Below are positions 9,035-19,429 of a stretch of DNA of 64,000 bases, one piece after another; the stretch's first letter is position 1; every line of letters begins with the position of its first letter. The stretch comes from Burkholderia sp. (GTDB taxonomy: Bacteria; Pseudomonadota; Gammaproteobacteria; Burkholderiales; Burkholderiaceae): NCBI GenBank assembly GCA_040954445.1, contig CP144361.1, forward strand, positions 1,736,001 to 1,800,000. The letters are read 5' to 3'. A program made the position numbers and the translations under genes. The notes beneath the pieces were generated by a model that was not told the origin of the DNA, ran no database searches, and worked only from the letters and a program-made list of their open reading frames with translations.

Positions 9035-11662
9035 ATGAAAGCCGCTAAAATTCGCGAGAAATTCCTCAAGTTCTTCGAATCGAAGGGTCATACGATTGTC
9101 CGTTCGTCGAGCCTTGTCCCGAGCAACGACCCGACCCTACTGTTCACCAATTCAGGCATGGTGCAATTCAAGGACGTGTTCCTCGGCACTGAATCGCGTC
9201 CCTACTCGCGCGCAGCCACTTCGCAACGCAGCGTGCGCGCGGGCGGAAAGCACAACGATCTGGAGAACGTTGGCTACACTGCGCGCCACCACACCTTCTT
9301 CGAAATGCTAGGCAACTTCTCGTTCGGCGACTACTTCAAGAAGGAAGCAATCCATTACAGCTGGGAGCTGCTGACGAGCGTCTACGGTCTGCCCAAGGAA
9401 AAGTTGTGGGTCACCGTCTACTACGACGATGACGAGGCCTACGACATCTGGGCTACGGAAGTGGGTGTGCCGACCGAGCGCATCATCTGCATCGGAGACA
9501 ACAAGGGCGCGCGCTACGCTTCGGACAACTTCTGGCAGATGGGCGACACCGGCCCCAGCGGCCCATGTTCGGAGATCTTCTACGACCACGGCCCCGATAT
9601 CTGGGGCGGCCCGCCGGGGTCCCCCGAGGAAGATGGCGACCGCTACATCGAGATCTGGAATCTCGTGTTCATGCAGTTCAATCGCGACGCGCAAGGCAAC
9701 ATGACGCGCCTTCCGCAGCCCTCGATCGATACCGGCATGGGACTGGAGCGGATTGCGGCGGTGCTACAAGACGTGCACAGCAACTACGAGATCGACCTGT
9801 TCAAGAACCTGATCAAGGCCGCCGCGCGTGAGACGGGCGTAGCTGACCTGACAAACAACTCGTTGAAGGTGATCGCCGATCACATCCGCGCCTGCTCGTT
9901 CCTGATCGTCGACGGAGTGATTCCTGGTAACGAAGGCGGCGGCTACGTGCTGCGCCGCATCGTGCGCCGAGCGATCCGCCACGGCTATAAGCTGGACTGC
10001 AAGGGCACCTTCTTCCATAAGCTAGTAGCCGACCTGGTGGCTGAGATGGGCGGTGCCTATCCAGAGCTCCAGGAAGCCGAGGGCCGCGTGACCGACGTAC
10101 TGCGCCAGGAAGAGGAACGTTTTCTAGAGACCATCGAGCACGGCATGAAGATCCTTGACGCGGCGCTAGCCGAGCTCTGCGCCAAGGATGCCAAGCAGCT
10201 CGACGGCAAATTGGCGTTCAATCTACACAACACCTACGGCTTCCCACTAGACCTGACAGCCGACGTCTGCCGAGAGCGCGGCATGACGATCGACGCACCG
10301 GCCTTCGACGATGCCATGGCACGCCAGCGCGAACAGGCACGAGCGACCGGCAAGTTCAAGGCTACCCAGGGCCTCGAATACTCGGGAGCCAAGACCATCT
10401 TCCACGGTTACGAAGACATCGTCTTCAACGACGCCAAAATCGTCGCGCTCTATGTGGCCGGCTCGTCCGTCCAGCAGGCGCAGGCGGGCGAGCAGGTGGT
10501 GGTGGTTCTGGACCACACGCCGTTCTACGCAGAATCGGGCGGTCAGGTCGGCGATCAGGGCCTACTGGCCAACGCAGCCACGCGCTTCGCGGTCGAGGAC
10601 ACCCTGAAAGTGCAAGCTGACGTGATTGGCCATCACGGCACGGTGGAGCAAGGCATGCTGAAGGTGGGTGACACGCTGCGCGCCGAGATTGACGCAGTGC
10701 GCCGCGCCCGCACGGAGCGCAACCACTCGGTCACCCACCTGATGCACAAGGCTTTGCGCGAGGTGCTGGGCAGCCACGTGCCGCAGAAGGGCTCGCTGGT
10801 CGACGCCGACAAGACGCGTTTCGACTTCGCGCACAACGCGCCGATGAGCGAAGACGAAATCCGACGTGTTGAGGCAATCGTCAACGCGGAGATCCTCGCC
10901 AACTCGCCGGGCACCATCAGCAACATGTCCTACGACGACGCAGTGAAGGGCGGCGCGATAGCACTGTGCGGCGAGAAGTACGGCGCCGAGGTGCGTGTGC
11001 TCGACCTGGGCTTCTCGCGTGAACTCTGCGGCGGCACCCACGTACGCCGTACCGGCGAAATCGGTTTCTTCAAGATTGTAATGGAAGGCGGCGTGGCCGC
11101 CGGCATTCGCCGCGTCGAGGCAATCACCGGCGACAACGCCCTGCGCTACGTGCAGGAGCTCGACGCACGCCTGAATACGGCCGCCTCGATGCTTAAAATA
11201 CAGCCGGCGAAACTGACTCAGCGCATTGGCCAGGTGCAGGACCAAGTCAAGTCGCTCGAAAAGGAGCTGGCTACGCTGAAGTCGAAGCTGGCCTCGAGCC
11301 AGGGCGACGAGCTAGCGCAGCAGGCCGTCGACGTCAAGGGCGTACGGGTGCTGGCCGCTGCGCTGGACGGTGCCGATTCGAAGACGCTGCGCGAAACCGT
11401 CGACAAGCTCAAGGACAAGCTCAAACATGCTGCCGTGGTGTTGGCCACCGTGGAAGACGGCAAGGTTAGTCTGATCGCCGGCGTGACGACCGAGGCGAGC
11501 AAGCAGTTGAAGGCCGGCGAACTTATCAACTTCCTCACTCAGCAGGTGGGCGGCAAGGGTGGCGGAAGGCCGGACATGGCCCAGGCCGGCGGCGGCACCG
11601 AGCCGGAGAATCTACCGACCGCACTGGCGGGTGTGCAGGCCTGGGTGGCCTCGAAGCTCTGA
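9035..11662 (+). CDS. alaS: Alanyl-tRNA synthetase
   Basis: AlaRS (875 aa) charges tRNA-Ala in the cytoplasm. It has the class-II aminoacylation core with motif 2-like [18 protein letters not shown] and motif 3-like GMGLERIA. The editing domain carries NHSVTHLMH, and C666-type zinc/editing residues lie in ELCGGTHV. A coiled-coil linker ([16 protein letters not shown]) precedes the glycine-rich DHHA1 tail ending [15 protein letters not shown]. Start [19 protein letters not shown] matches the family. Upstream in-frame codons to 8906 are not conserved in character. The usually cysteine-containing segment before [10 protein letters not shown] reads SQRSVRAGG here, a possible relaxed-selection change. 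The frame is intact despite an IS on each side. Confidence 0.96.
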   Translation: MKAAKIREKFLKFFESKGHTIVRSSSLVPSNDPTLLFTNSGMVQFKDVFLGTESRPYSRAATSQRSVRAGGKHNDLENVGYTARHHTFFEMLGNFSFGDYFKKEAIHYSWELLTSVYGLPKEKLWVTVYYDDDEAYDIWATEVGVPTERIICIGDNKGARYASDNFWQMGDTGPSGPCSEIFYDHGPDIWGGPPGSPEEDGDRYIEIWNLVFMQFNRDAQGNMTRLPQPSIDTGMGLERIAAVLQDVHSNYEIDLFKNLIKAAARETGVADLTNNSLKVIADHIRACSFLIVDGVIPGNEGGGYVLRRIVRRAIRHGYKLDCKGTFFHKLVADLVAEMGGAYPELQEAEGRVTDVLRQEEERFLETIEHGMKILDAALAELCAKDAKQLDGKLAFNLHNTYGFPLDLTADVCRERGMTIDAPAFDDAMARQREQARATGKFKATQGLEYSGAKTIFHGYEDIVFNDAKIVALYVAGSSVQQAQAGEQVVVVLDHTPFYAESGGQVGDQGLLANAATRFAVEDTLKVQADVIGHHGTVEQGMLKVGDTLRAEIDAVRRARTERNHSVTHLMHKALREVLGSHVPQKGSLVDADKTRFDFAHNAPMSEDEIRRVEAIVNAEILANSPGTISNMSYDDAVKGGAIALCGEKYGAEVRVLDLGFSRELCGGTHVRRTGEIGFFKIVMEGGVAAGIRRVEAITGDNALRYVQELDARLNTAASMLKIQPAKLTQRIGQVQDQVKSLEKELATLKSKLASSQGDELAQQAVDVKGVRVLAAALDGADSKTLRETVDKLKDKLKHAAVVLATVEDGKVSLIAGVTTEASKQLKAGELINFLTQQVGGKGGGRPDMAQAGGGTEPENLPTALAGVQAWVASKL

Positions 11663-11705
11663 GCTTCATCAGCCTGTGGGCACGACCAGTTCCAGTGGCC
11701 GAAGC

Positions 11706-12828
11706 GGCGTTGTTGCATAAATCGAGTGTGAGGACGCAATAGCATCGACGGGCATAATTTCAGGCGATACGCACGGATTGCGGACGAGCGAGGTCCGTCA
11801 TACGGTTGATGACGCCGACGCGAATGGAGACCTCGGTCGCCTGCGAGTCGATGTGACGCGCCCAGAGATAGTTGCCGGTGAGGGTCTTGAACCGATACAT
11901 CGCATTCTCGGCAAGCGATCGCCGGTGGTAGCCACTGTCTTGCTTCCATTCTCGACGACCGTCACGGGCAATTGCATCAACCGCGCCATTACGCCACGCC
12001 GCACCGGGCATATCCGCTGGCCAATGAGCGGCACCCTCGCGTGGCGGAATCGAAGGAATAGCACTGCGTGCAGCAATGGCCGCATGGCATGGCTTGGTGT
12101 CGTAGGCACCGTCACCGCCGATGACATCGATTTGTTCTTCGCGTGGAATCTGGTCGAGCAACTTGGCCAGAGCGTCACCGTCAGCCACATTCTGATTCGT
12201 CATTAGTGCGGCATGCACTTGACCTGTATTCGCGTTGAGCGCGAGATGGACTTTACGCCACGTGCGCCGCTTCGAGTAGCCGTGCTGGCGCACCTTCCAT
12301 TCACCTTCTCCATAGACCTTCAGACCGGTGCTGTCGACAACCAGATGGATCGGTTCATTGTCACGAAGGATCGGCAGTTCGACATCAAGCGTTTTTGCCC
12401 GGCGACAGAGCGTGGTGTAATTCGGCACCGGCAAGCTCGGGAAGGCCAAATCGCGCAGACTTTGGGTGAAACCTTGCAGGGCGCGCAAGGTCAGTCGATA
12501 GACGGTCTTCACGCCAAGTAATGCCTGAATCAGCGTATCGCCGTATACACACGGGCGACCACGTGTGGGTATGGCATCGGGCATTCTGGCAAGGACGGCT
12601 TCATCTATCCATATTGTTACGTTCCCCCGGCTGATCAGGCCTTCATTATAGGCCGCCCAATTCCTGACACGGTAGCGTGCCTTCGGCTCACCTTTCTTGT
12701 GTATGTCCTTGCGCATTTTCTTGGCAAAAATTAGGCAGTTACTCTGGAATCTGACTTGATAGGAGGCTGGCCCCGCGACCATTGCGCGTAAACGTCAACG
12801 GATCTCGCTCGATTTATGCAACAACGCC
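11706..12828 (-). mobile_element. IS5-family insertion sequence, intact copy 5
   Basis: This copy is 1123 bp with complete inverted repeats and a full transposase. The flanks are GGCCGAAGC (11697-11705) and TGCCGAAGC (12829-12837), an 8-of-9 direct repeat. That fits the 9-bp target duplication of the IS903 group and defines the element ends. It lies 43 bp after alaS. Confidence 0.95.
11760..12716 (-). CDS. IS5-family transposase (intact)
   Basis: A 318-aa DDE transposase. The N-terminal DNA-binding region is basic ([20 protein letters not shown]). The catalytic triad is inferred as D128 in [13 protein letters not shown]202 in GGDGAYDTKP and E270 in [10 protein letters not shown], the last being the conserved Y-(2)-R-(3)-E-like region of the family. 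The reading frame begins at the ATG after AAGAAA. An in-frame extension of 22 codons upstream is IS leader sequence. One of three copies in the window with no visible defect. Confidence 0.93.
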   Translation of the reverse strand: MRKDIHKKGEPKARYRVRNWAAYNEGLISRGNVTIWIDEAVLARMPDAIPTRGRPCVYGDTLIQALLGVKTVYRLTLRALQGFTQSLRDLAFPSLPVPNYTTLCRRAKTLDVELPILRDNEPIHLVVDSTGLKVYGEGEWKVRQHGYSKRRTWRKVHLALNANTGQVHAALMTNQNVADGDALAKLLDQIPREEQIDVIGGDGAYDTKPCHAAIAARSAIPSIPPREGAAHWPADMPGAAWRNGAVDAIARDGRREWKQDSGYHRRSLAENAMYRFKTLTGNYLWARHIDSQATEVSIRVGVINRMTDLARPQSVRIA

Positions 12829-12837
12829 TGCCGAAGC

Positions 12838-13135
12838 CTGAAAGATAAAGCCACATTCTGATGCGTCATTAGCGCAGCATGCACCTGCCCCGTATTCGCG
12901 TTGAGCGCGAGATGGACTTTACGCCCACGTGCGCCGCTTCGAGTAGCCGTGCTGGCGCACCTTCTTCCATTCACCTTCTCCATAGACCTTCAAACCGGTT
13001 CTGTCGACCACCAGATGGATCGGTTCGTTGTCGCGAAGGATCGTCAGTTCGACATCAAGCGTTTTTCCCGGGACAGAGCGTGGTTAATTCGGCACCGTCA
13101 AGCTCGGGAAGGGCAGATCGCGCAGACTTTGGGTG
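12838..13135 (-). mobile_element. IS5-family fragment, copy 6
   Basis: An internal piece of a leftward transposase gene (from about residue 85 to 175). It is bounded on the left by the target repeat of copy 5 and on the right by the insertion of copy 7. Small indels (for example CTTCTTCCATTCACC) break its frame. Confidence 0.8.
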
Positions 13136-14258
13136 GGCGTTGTTGCATAAATCGAGCGAGATCCGTTGACGTTTACGCGCAACGGTCGCGGGGCCAGCCT
13201 CCTATCAAGTCAGATTCCAGAGTAACTGCCTAATTTTTGCCAAGAAAATGCGCAAGGACATACACAAGAAAGGTGAGCCGAAGGCACGCTACCGTGTCAG
13301 GAATTGGGCGGCCTATAATGAAGGCCTGATCAGCCGGGGGAACGTAACAATATGGATAGATGAAGCCGTCCTTGCCAGAATGCCCGATGCCATACCCACA
13401 CGTGGTCGCCCGTGTGTATACGGCGATACGCTGATTCAGGCATTACTTGGCTTGAAGACCGTCTATCGACTGACCTTGCGCGCCCTGCAAGGTTTCACCC
13501 AAAGTCTGCGCGATTTGGCCTTCCCGAGCTTGCCGGTGCCGAATTACACCACGCTCTGTCGCCGGGCAAAAACGCTTGATGTCGAACTGCCGATCCTTCG
13601 TGACAATGAACCGATCTATCTGGTTGTCGACAGCACCGGTCTGAAGGTCTATGGCGAAGGTGAATGGAAGGTGCGCCAGCACGGCTACTCGAAGCGGCGC
13701 ACGTGGCGTAAAGTCCATCTCGCGCTCAACGCGAATACAGGTCAAGTGCATGCCGCGCTAATGACGAATCAGAATGTGGCTGACGGTGACGCTCTGGCCA
13801 AGTTGCTCGACCAGATTCCACGCGAAGAACAAATCGATGTCATCGGCGGTGACGGTGCCTACGACACCAAGCCATGCCATGCGGCCATTGCTGCACGCAG
13901 TGCTATTCCTTCGATTCCGCCACGCGAGGGTGCCGCTCATTGGCCAGCGGATATGCCCGGTGCGGCGTGGCGTAATGGCGCGGTTGATGCAATTGCCCGT
14001 GACGGTCGTCGAGAATGGAAGCAACACAGTGGCTACCACCGGCGATCGCTTGCCGAGAATGCGATGTATCGGTTCAAGACCCTCACCGGCCACTGTCTCT
14101 GGGCGCGTCACATCGCCGCGCAGGCGACCGAGGTCGCCGTTCGCGTCGGCGTCATCAACCGCATGGCGGACCTCGCTCGTCCGCAATCCGTTCGTATCGC
14201 CTGAAATTATGCCAGTCGATGCCATTGCGTCCTCACGCTCGATTTATGCAACAACGCC
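13136..14258 (+). mobile_element. IS5-family insertion sequence, intact copy 7
   Basis: This copy is 1123 bp with both inverted repeats and a full transposase gene. It interrupts IS fragment 6 on its left. No 9-bp direct repeat matches across it (CTTTGGGTG versus CCTCCCATG), so one flank has been lost by deletion or recombination. Confidence 0.95.
13248..14204 (+). CDS. IS5-family transposase (intact)
   Basis: A 318-aa protein nearly identical to the other intact copies, with the same D128/D202/E270 triad. Differences such as GLISRGNV, LLGLKTV and [10 protein letters not shown] mark it as part of the same recent expansion as the copies at 11760 and 52987. Confidence 0.93.
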   Translation: MRKDIHKKGEPKARYRVRNWAAYNEGLISRGNVTIWIDEAVLARMPDAIPTRGRPCVYGDTLIQALLGLKTVYRLTLRALQGFTQSLRDLAFPSLPVPNYTTLCRRAKTLDVELPILRDNEPIYLVVDSTGLKVYGEGEWKVRQHGYSKRRTWRKVHLALNANTGQVHAALMTNQNVADGDALAKLLDQIPREEQIDVIGGDGAYDTKPCHAAIAARSAIPSIPPREGAAHWPADMPGAAWRNGAVDAIARDGRREWKQHSGYHRRSLAENAMYRFKTLTGHCLWARHIAAQATEVAVRVGVINRMADLARPQSVRIA

Positions 14259-14645
14259 CCTCCCATGGACCTGAGTGCGGTGCCGTGGCCCGCTGTGGGC
14301 ACAGCTGGTATCACGCGTGGCAAAACGCTGGCGCAGCTGCGCGCAGATCACGAAGCGCTAGCGCGCAAAAATTGCGCGCAGCCCCCCAGGGGGAGTAGTC
14401 TGCCTATAGACTGAGAAAGTGGATAATTTGAGCGCAAACCATGTCCGATTCGTGATAAGTCATCAGGCTATTGATCCGCGGCTTAGACCGCGATTCACCC
14501 TACTGGCATAAACCGCGATCGCTGCGAAACAGCATCGTGGCCTTCGATTCGACGCAATGATCCAGTCTGTCCTACGCGCGCCAGGCGACGACCCGGTTTG
14601 GCGGGGGCAGAAAAGCCGCGCCAACGTGCCTCCCGTGAGCCTTCC
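14259..14645. other. Spacer between IS copy 7 and hemE; unassigned 49-codon frame
   Basis: A frame at 14265-14414 (MDLSAVPWPAVGTAGITRGK...) runs directly out of the IS end and could be the 3' remnant of a destroyed gene; its family is not recognised. The remaining 230 bases hold GGCTATTGATCCGCGG, which resembles one tip of the family-2 repeat, and nothing else that can be supported. Confidence 0.4.
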
Positions 14646-15740
14646 TCAGCCCAGCGAACCCGTGCGCAGCGCGCGGCTATGGCGATGCACTTCGTCCACC
14701 AACTCGGCGACGCTTTCCGGCGGCGTGAACTGCGAGATGCCGTGGCCGAGATTAAACACGTGGCCGGGATAATTGCCGTAACTGTCGAGCACCGCGCGCG
14801 CTTCCATGCGGATCGTTGCCGGCGGCGCGAACAGAATATTCGGGTCGAGGTTGCCTTGGAGGGTCACCATGCCCTTCACGCGCTCGCGCGCATGGCCGAG
14901 GTTGACGGTCCAGTCCAGGCCGACCGCATCGACGCCGCTGGCTGCGCTCTCCTCGAGCCACCGCCCACCGCCCTTGGTGAAAGTAATCACCGGCACCTGC
15001 TCGCCGTCGTGCTGGCGCTTGAGCCCGGCCACCACGCGGCGAATCGGACCCAGTGCGAAGTGCTGATAGGTGCCGTCGGCCAGCATGCCACCCCAGGTGT
15101 CGAAGATCATCACAGCCTGCGCGCCGGCTTCTATCTGCGCGTTCAGGTAAACTGCCACGGCATCCACATTGACGTCGAGGATCCGCTGCATCAGGTCCGG
15201 TCGCGCATAGGCCATCGACTTCACGGCGCGGAAGTCGTTCGAGCTGCGGCCCTCAACCATGTAGCAGGCGAGCGTCCAGGGGCTGCCCGAGAAGCCGATC
15301 AGCGGCACCCGCTGGCACCCCTGCGCGTCGGTCAGCGCGCGGCGGATTTCGCGCACCGCGTCGGTCACGTAACCCAGCGTTGCGGCGATGTCAGGCACGG
15401 CCAGCCGCGTCACGTCAGCCTCGGTACGCACTGGATTGGCGAACTTTGGCCCCTCGCCGACCTGAAATTCGAGTCCCAGGCCCATCGCGTCGGGGATCGT
15501 CAGAATGTCGGAGAACAGGATCGCGGCGTCGAGTGGATAGCGCTCGAGCGGCTGCAGTGTCACCTCGGTCGCGTAGTCTGGATTTTTGGCCAGATCCAGG
15601 AAGCTGCCTGCTCGCGCACGCGTGGCGTTGTACTCGGGCAGGTAACGGCCTGCCTGGCGCATCATCCAGATCGGCGTGTAGTCGGTCGGCTCGCGCCGCA
15701 GCGCGCGTAAAAAGGTGTCGTTGAGTAGGTTATGAGCCAC
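14646..15740 (-). CDS. hemE: Uroporphyrinogen decarboxylase
   Basis: HemE (364 aa) converts uroporphyrinogen III to coproporphyrinogen III in haem synthesis. Family motifs are [14 protein letters not shown] at about residues 24-37 (substrate-binding arginines), [16 protein letters not shown] at about 148-163, [10 protein letters not shown] at about 212-221 and FNLGHGI near the C-terminus. The start codon is GTG ([10 protein letters not shown]). An IS terminal repeat begins only 7 bases upstream, so the native ribosome-binding site and promoter have been replaced by IS sequence. The frame is complete. Confidence 0.95.
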   Translation of the reverse strand: MAHNLLNDTFLRALRREPTDYTPIWMMRQAGRYLPEYNATRARAGSFLDLAKNPDYATEVTLQPLERYPLDAAILFSDILTIPDAMGLGLEFQVGEGPKFANPVRTEADVTRLAVPDIAATLGYVTDAVREIRRALTDAQGCQRVPLIGFSGSPWTLACYMVEGRSSNDFRAVKSMAYARPDLMQRILDVNVDAVAVYLNAQIEAGAQAVMIFDTWGGMLADGTYQHFALGPIRRVVAGLKRQHDGEQVPVITFTKGGGRWLEESAASGVDAVGLDWTVNLGHARERVKGMVTLQGNLDPNILFAPPATIRMEARAVLDSYGNYPGHVFNLGHGISQFTPPESVAELVDEVHRHSRALRTGSLG

Positions 15741-15746
15741 GGTATG

Positions 15747-15795
15747 GGCTTTGTTGTATAAATTGGCGTTGTTGCATAAAACGAGCGAGATCCAT
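15747..15795. repeat. Stacked IS5 left-end remnants upstream of hemE
   Basis: GGCTTTGTTGTATAAATT (15747) is followed by GGCGTTGTTGCATAAAACGA (15765) and then the left end of copy 8 at 15796. At least two earlier insertions into an IS terminus are implied. Confidence 0.7.
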
Positions 15796-16900
15796 GGCGT
15801 TGTTGCATAAATCGAGCGAAAGCCGTTGACGTTTAGTTTACGCGCAACGGGCGCGGGGTCAGCCCCCTATCAAGTCAGATTTCAGAGTAACTGCCTAATT
15901 TTTTAAAGAAAATGCGCAAGGACATACACAAGACAGGTGAGCCGAAGGCACGCTACCATGTCAGGAATTGGGCGGCCTATAATGAAGGTGAAGGCCTGAT
16001 TAACCGGGGGAACGTGACGATATGGATAGATGAAGCCGTCCTTGCCAGAATACCCGACGCCATACCCACACGTGGTCGCCTGTGTTTATACGGCGATGCG
16101 CTGATTCAGGCATTACTTGGCGTGAAGACCGTCTATCGACGGACGTTGCGCGCCCTGCAAGGTTTCACCCAAAGTCTACGTGATTTGGCCTTCCCGAGCT
16201 TTCCGGTGCCGAATTACACCACGCTCTGTCGCCGGGCAAAAACGCTTGATGTCGAACTGTCGATCCTTCGCGACAACGAACCGATCCATCTAGTTGTCGA
16301 CAGCACCGGTCTGAAGGTCTATGGCGAAGGTGCATGGAAAGTGCGCCAGCACGGCTACTCGAAGCGGCGCACCTGGCGTGAAGTCCATCTCGCGCTCAAC
16401 GCAAATACGGGTCAAGTGCATGCCGCGCTAATGACGAATCAGAATGTGGCTGACGGTGACGCTCTGGCCAAGTTGCTCGACCAAATTCCACGCGAAGAAC
16501 AAATCGATGTCACCGGCGGTGACGGTGCCTACGACACCAAGCCATGCCATGCGGCCATTGCTGCACGCAGTGCTATGCCTTCGATTCCGCCACGCGAGGA
16601 TGCCGCTCATTGGCCAGCGGATATGCCCGGTGCGGCGTGGCGTAATGGCGCGGTTGATGCAATTGCCCGTTACGGTCGTCGAGAATAGAAGCAACACAGT
16701 GGCTACTAGCGGCGGTCGCTTGCCGAGAACGCGATGTATCGGTTTAAGACCCTCACCGGCAACTGTCTTTGGGCGCGTCACCTCGCCTCGCAGACGTCCG
16801 AGGTCGCCGTTCGCGGCGGAGTCATCAACCGTATGGTTGGACCTCGCTCGTCCGCAATCTGTTCCATTGCGTCCACGCGCTCGATTTATGCAACAACACC
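15796..16900 (+). mobile_element. IS5-family element copy 8, decayed
   Basis: The left end is normal. The right end is altered (ATTTATGCAACAACACC at 16900) and a short deletion removes part of the 3' hairpin region. It ends 130 bp upstream of ilvD. Confidence 0.85.
15912..16860 (+). pseudogene. IS5-family transposase, nonsense mutant
   Basis: The frame is open for 258 codons and then stops at a TAG in place of the tryptophan codon in REWKQ (16686-16688). This is upstream of the catalytic glutamate, so the protein would lack part of its active site. A 6-base duplication (GAAGGT, adding GE) lies near codon 26. Confidence 0.85.
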
Positions 16901-17029
16901 ACGCTCGAAGCCTGCTCTCACAAAGCGTGTCTAAATAACCGGATCTGCTACACAAGGGACAGCCCACGCTTGTCTGATCACGATCGCCCTGGCGCACATC
17001 GGATGTCCACAACCTCGATAGAGTACCCT

Positions 17030-18703
17030 ATGTCCTACAACCGTCGCTCGAAAAACGTTACGCAAGGCGTGGCCCGCGCGCCGAACCGTTCGATGTACTA
17101 CGCACTCGGCTACCAGCAGGCGGACTTTGACAAGCCGATGATCGGTATCGCCAACGGCTACTCCACCATCACGCCCTGTAACGCGGGCCTGCAGCGCCTG
17201 TCGGACGCGGCTGTCGAGGCTGTCAAGGCGGCCGGCGCCAATCCGCAGATCTTCGGTACGCCTACTATCTCGGACGGCATGTCGATGGGTACCGAGGGCA
17301 TGAAGTATTCGCTGGTCTCACGCGAGGTGATTGCTGACTGTATCGAGACCTGCGTGCAGGGCCAGTGGATGGACGGCGTGGTGGTGGTTGGCGGCTGCGA
17401 CAAGAACATGCCTGGTGGCATGATTGCGCTTGCGCGCCTGAATGTGCCAGGCATCTACGTCTATGGCGGCACGATCCGCCCCGGCAACTGGAAGGGGCAG
17501 GACCTGACCATCGTCTCGGCCTTCGAGGCGGTCGGCGAGTTCACGGCCGGTCGCATGTCGCAGGAGGACTTCGACGGTATCGAGCGCAATGCCTGCCCAT
17601 CAACCGGCTCCTGTGGCGGCATGTACACAGCCAATACCATGAGCTCGTCCTTCGAGGCGCTCGGCATGGCGCTGCCCTATTCCTCGACGATGGCCAACCC
17701 TGACCAGGAGAAGGTCGATTCAGCAGCAGAGTCGGCGCGCGTGCTGGTGGAGGCCGTCAAGCGGGGCCTAAAACCGCGCAGCATCATTACCCGCGAGTCC
17801 ATCGAGAATGCTGTGTCAGTGATCATAGCCACCGGTGGCTCGACCAATGCCGTGCTGCACTTCCTGGCCATCGCGCACGCCGCCGAGATCGACTGGAGTA
17901 TCGATGACTTCGAGTGGATTCGCCGGCGCGTGCCGGTGATCTGCGACCTGAAGCCCTCAGGCCATTATGTGGCGACCGACCTGCACCGCGCGGGCGGTAT
18001 CCCGCAGGTAATGAAGATCCTGCTCAACGCGGGACTGCTGCATGGCGACTGCCTCACCATCACCGGCCAGACGCTAGCCGAGACGCTGCGCGACGTGCCC
18101 GCGGTGCCGCCCGCGGACCAGCAGGTAATTTTCCCGATCGACCAGGCGCTCTATCATGAAGGCCACCTGGCGATCCTCAAAGGAAATCTCGCCGAAGACG
18201 GTGCGGTGGCCAAGATCAGTGGGCTGAAGCATCCTGTGATCACCGGGCCCGCGCGCGTGTTTAACGACGAGCAGAGCGCGCTGCAGGCAATCCTCGACGA
18301 CTGCATTCGCGCCGGGGACGTGGTGGTGCTGCGCTATCTCGGCCCGCAAGGTGGCCCCGGCATGCCGGAGATGCTCGCGCCGACCTCGGCGATCATCGGC
18401 AAGGGACTCGGCGAATCGGTGGGCCTAATCACCGACGGGCGCTTCTCGGGTGGAACCTGGGGCATGGTGGTCGGCCATGTCGCTCCGGAAGCCTTCGCCG
18501 GCGGTGCCATCGCCCTGGTCCAGGAAGGCGATTCGATCACCATCGACGCACATCGGCTGCTGCTGCAGCTTAACGTCGACGAGGCCGAGCTGGCGTACCG
18601 CCGCGCCGCCTGGCAGCGGCCAGTGCCGCGTTACACGCGCGGCGTGCTGGCGAAGTACGCGGCGCTGGCGCTGCCGGCGAATCGCGGTGCCGTGACGGGC
18701 TGA
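17030..18703 (+). CDS. ilvD: Dihydroxy-acid dehydratase
   Basis: IlvD (557 aa) dehydrates 2,3-dihydroxy-isovalerate and dihydroxy-methylvalerate in valine and isoleucine synthesis. The iron-sulfur ligands are visible as C50 (TITPCN), C123 ([11 protein letters not shown]) and C195 ([15 protein letters not shown]). The C-terminal [14 protein letters not shown] motif holds the catalytic serine region. [16 protein letters not shown] is taken as the start because it gives the normal length. An ATG 27 bases upstream would add MSTTSIEYP. The frame is intact. A decayed IS ends 130 bp upstream, so the promoter must lie in this gap or come from the IS. Confidence 0.95.
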   Translation: MSYNRRSKNVTQGVARAPNRSMYYALGYQQADFDKPMIGIANGYSTITPCNAGLQRLSDAAVEAVKAAGANPQIFGTPTISDGMSMGTEGMKYSLVSREVIADCIETCVQGQWMDGVVVVGGCDKNMPGGMIALARLNVPGIYVYGGTIRPGNWKGQDLTIVSAFEAVGEFTAGRMSQEDFDGIERNACPSTGSCGGMYTANTMSSSFEALGMALPYSSTMANPDQEKVDSAAESARVLVEAVKRGLKPRSIITRESIENAVSVIIATGGSTNAVLHFLAIAHAAEIDWSIDDFEWIRRRVPVICDLKPSGHYVATDLHRAGGIPQVMKILLNAGLLHGDCLTITGQTLAETLRDVPAVPPADQQVIFPIDQALYHEGHLAILKGNLAEDGAVAKISGLKHPVITGPARVFNDEQSALQAILDDCIRAGDVVVLRYLGPQGGPGMPEMLAPTSAIIGKGLGESVGLITDGRFSGGTWGMVVGHVAPEAFAGGAIALVQEGDSITIDAHRLLLQLNVDEAELAYRRAAWQRPVPRYTRGVLAKYAALALPANRGAVTG

Positions 18704-19429
18704 AGCAGTCTCCGCAAGCAAAGCAGACGGGAACGGTTTTACCAGCCTGCGTGAGAGGGCGCAAAGGGCGTGCGCTGGGCGTGCGCTTTTTTGCATGTAT
18801 AATGCGCGGCCAGCTAGGTTGGCCCTCGAGTCAGCGGAAACCCCGTTGGGCGGGCGCGTTGTTTCATAAATCGAGCGTGAGGTCGCAATGGCATCGACGG
18901 GCATATTGATCCGCAACCCCGCCGCGTGGGATGTTGCTGTTCGGGAGTCCATTCTCGACCTTGCTGGATAAGGGTCTTCATACGGAGGCCCTGCGATAAA
19001 TCACGCAATATGTTGACTTGTTTTAGAGTTATACTCTATAATATTAGATTATACTTTTTTCAAAAGTTATATTTATCAATATAACACGCGGATCAACGTC
19101 ATGCGAAGGCTGGCTGGGTGTTCTTCGGTTTCGGATAGCCAACGGGCATACTGGCGTCTTTTGCCTGTCTCCAGTGTGCCGATTGTGATCATTATTGTTG
19201 GAGTAGAAATGCCAGTCAGATGCCAGTCAGCCAGCACCTCCTCCACAGATCCGTACGTACGGAAGCATTGTTGCATAAACGGCCCCACGGACATTTATTT
19301 TGCGGCTAAATACCCCGCTGTGGCCTGTGCGTATCCTATGTCAATGCACTTCGCCTGCCGCTCATGGATGCACACGCATGAGACTTCTATTGATCCGCTG
19401 TGGCTAGCTAGACCTTCAACGTATAACTC
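18704..19429. other. Decayed spacer between ilvD and IS30 remnant
   Basis: No gene is supported. From left to right it holds: a GC-rich stretch ending TGCGCTTTTTTGC (18780s); a TGTATAATGCG box near 18797-18807, a plausible -10 site; a family-1 remnant near 18860-18903 (GCGTTGTTTCATAAATCGAG...) joined to a family-2 tip (TATTGATCCGCAA); a strongly AT-rich segment 19010-19085 with TTATACTCTATAAT; and a lone IS5 end (GCATTGTTGCATAAA) near 19265. A minus-strand frame at 19076-19294 is unrecognised. Confidence 0.5.
18857..18905. repeat. Family-1 mini-element remnant
   Basis: GCGTTGTTTCATAAATCGAG followed by the GTGAGG..CGCAATGGCATCGACGGGCAT segment is the inverted IS right terminus. It stops at an adjoining TTGATCCGCAA family-2 tip. 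Confidence 0.6.

Noticed and set aside
14265..14414. 49-codon ORF next to IS copy 7 as a small gene
   Set aside because: It starts inside sequence abutting the IS end with no ribosome site, and its product is unrecognised; kept only as a possible gene remnant.
18794..18860. Small RNA gene after the TATAAT box at about 18800
   Set aside because: A plausible -10 box is present, but the 50 bases that follow show no recognisable RNA family and run into a mini-element remnant.
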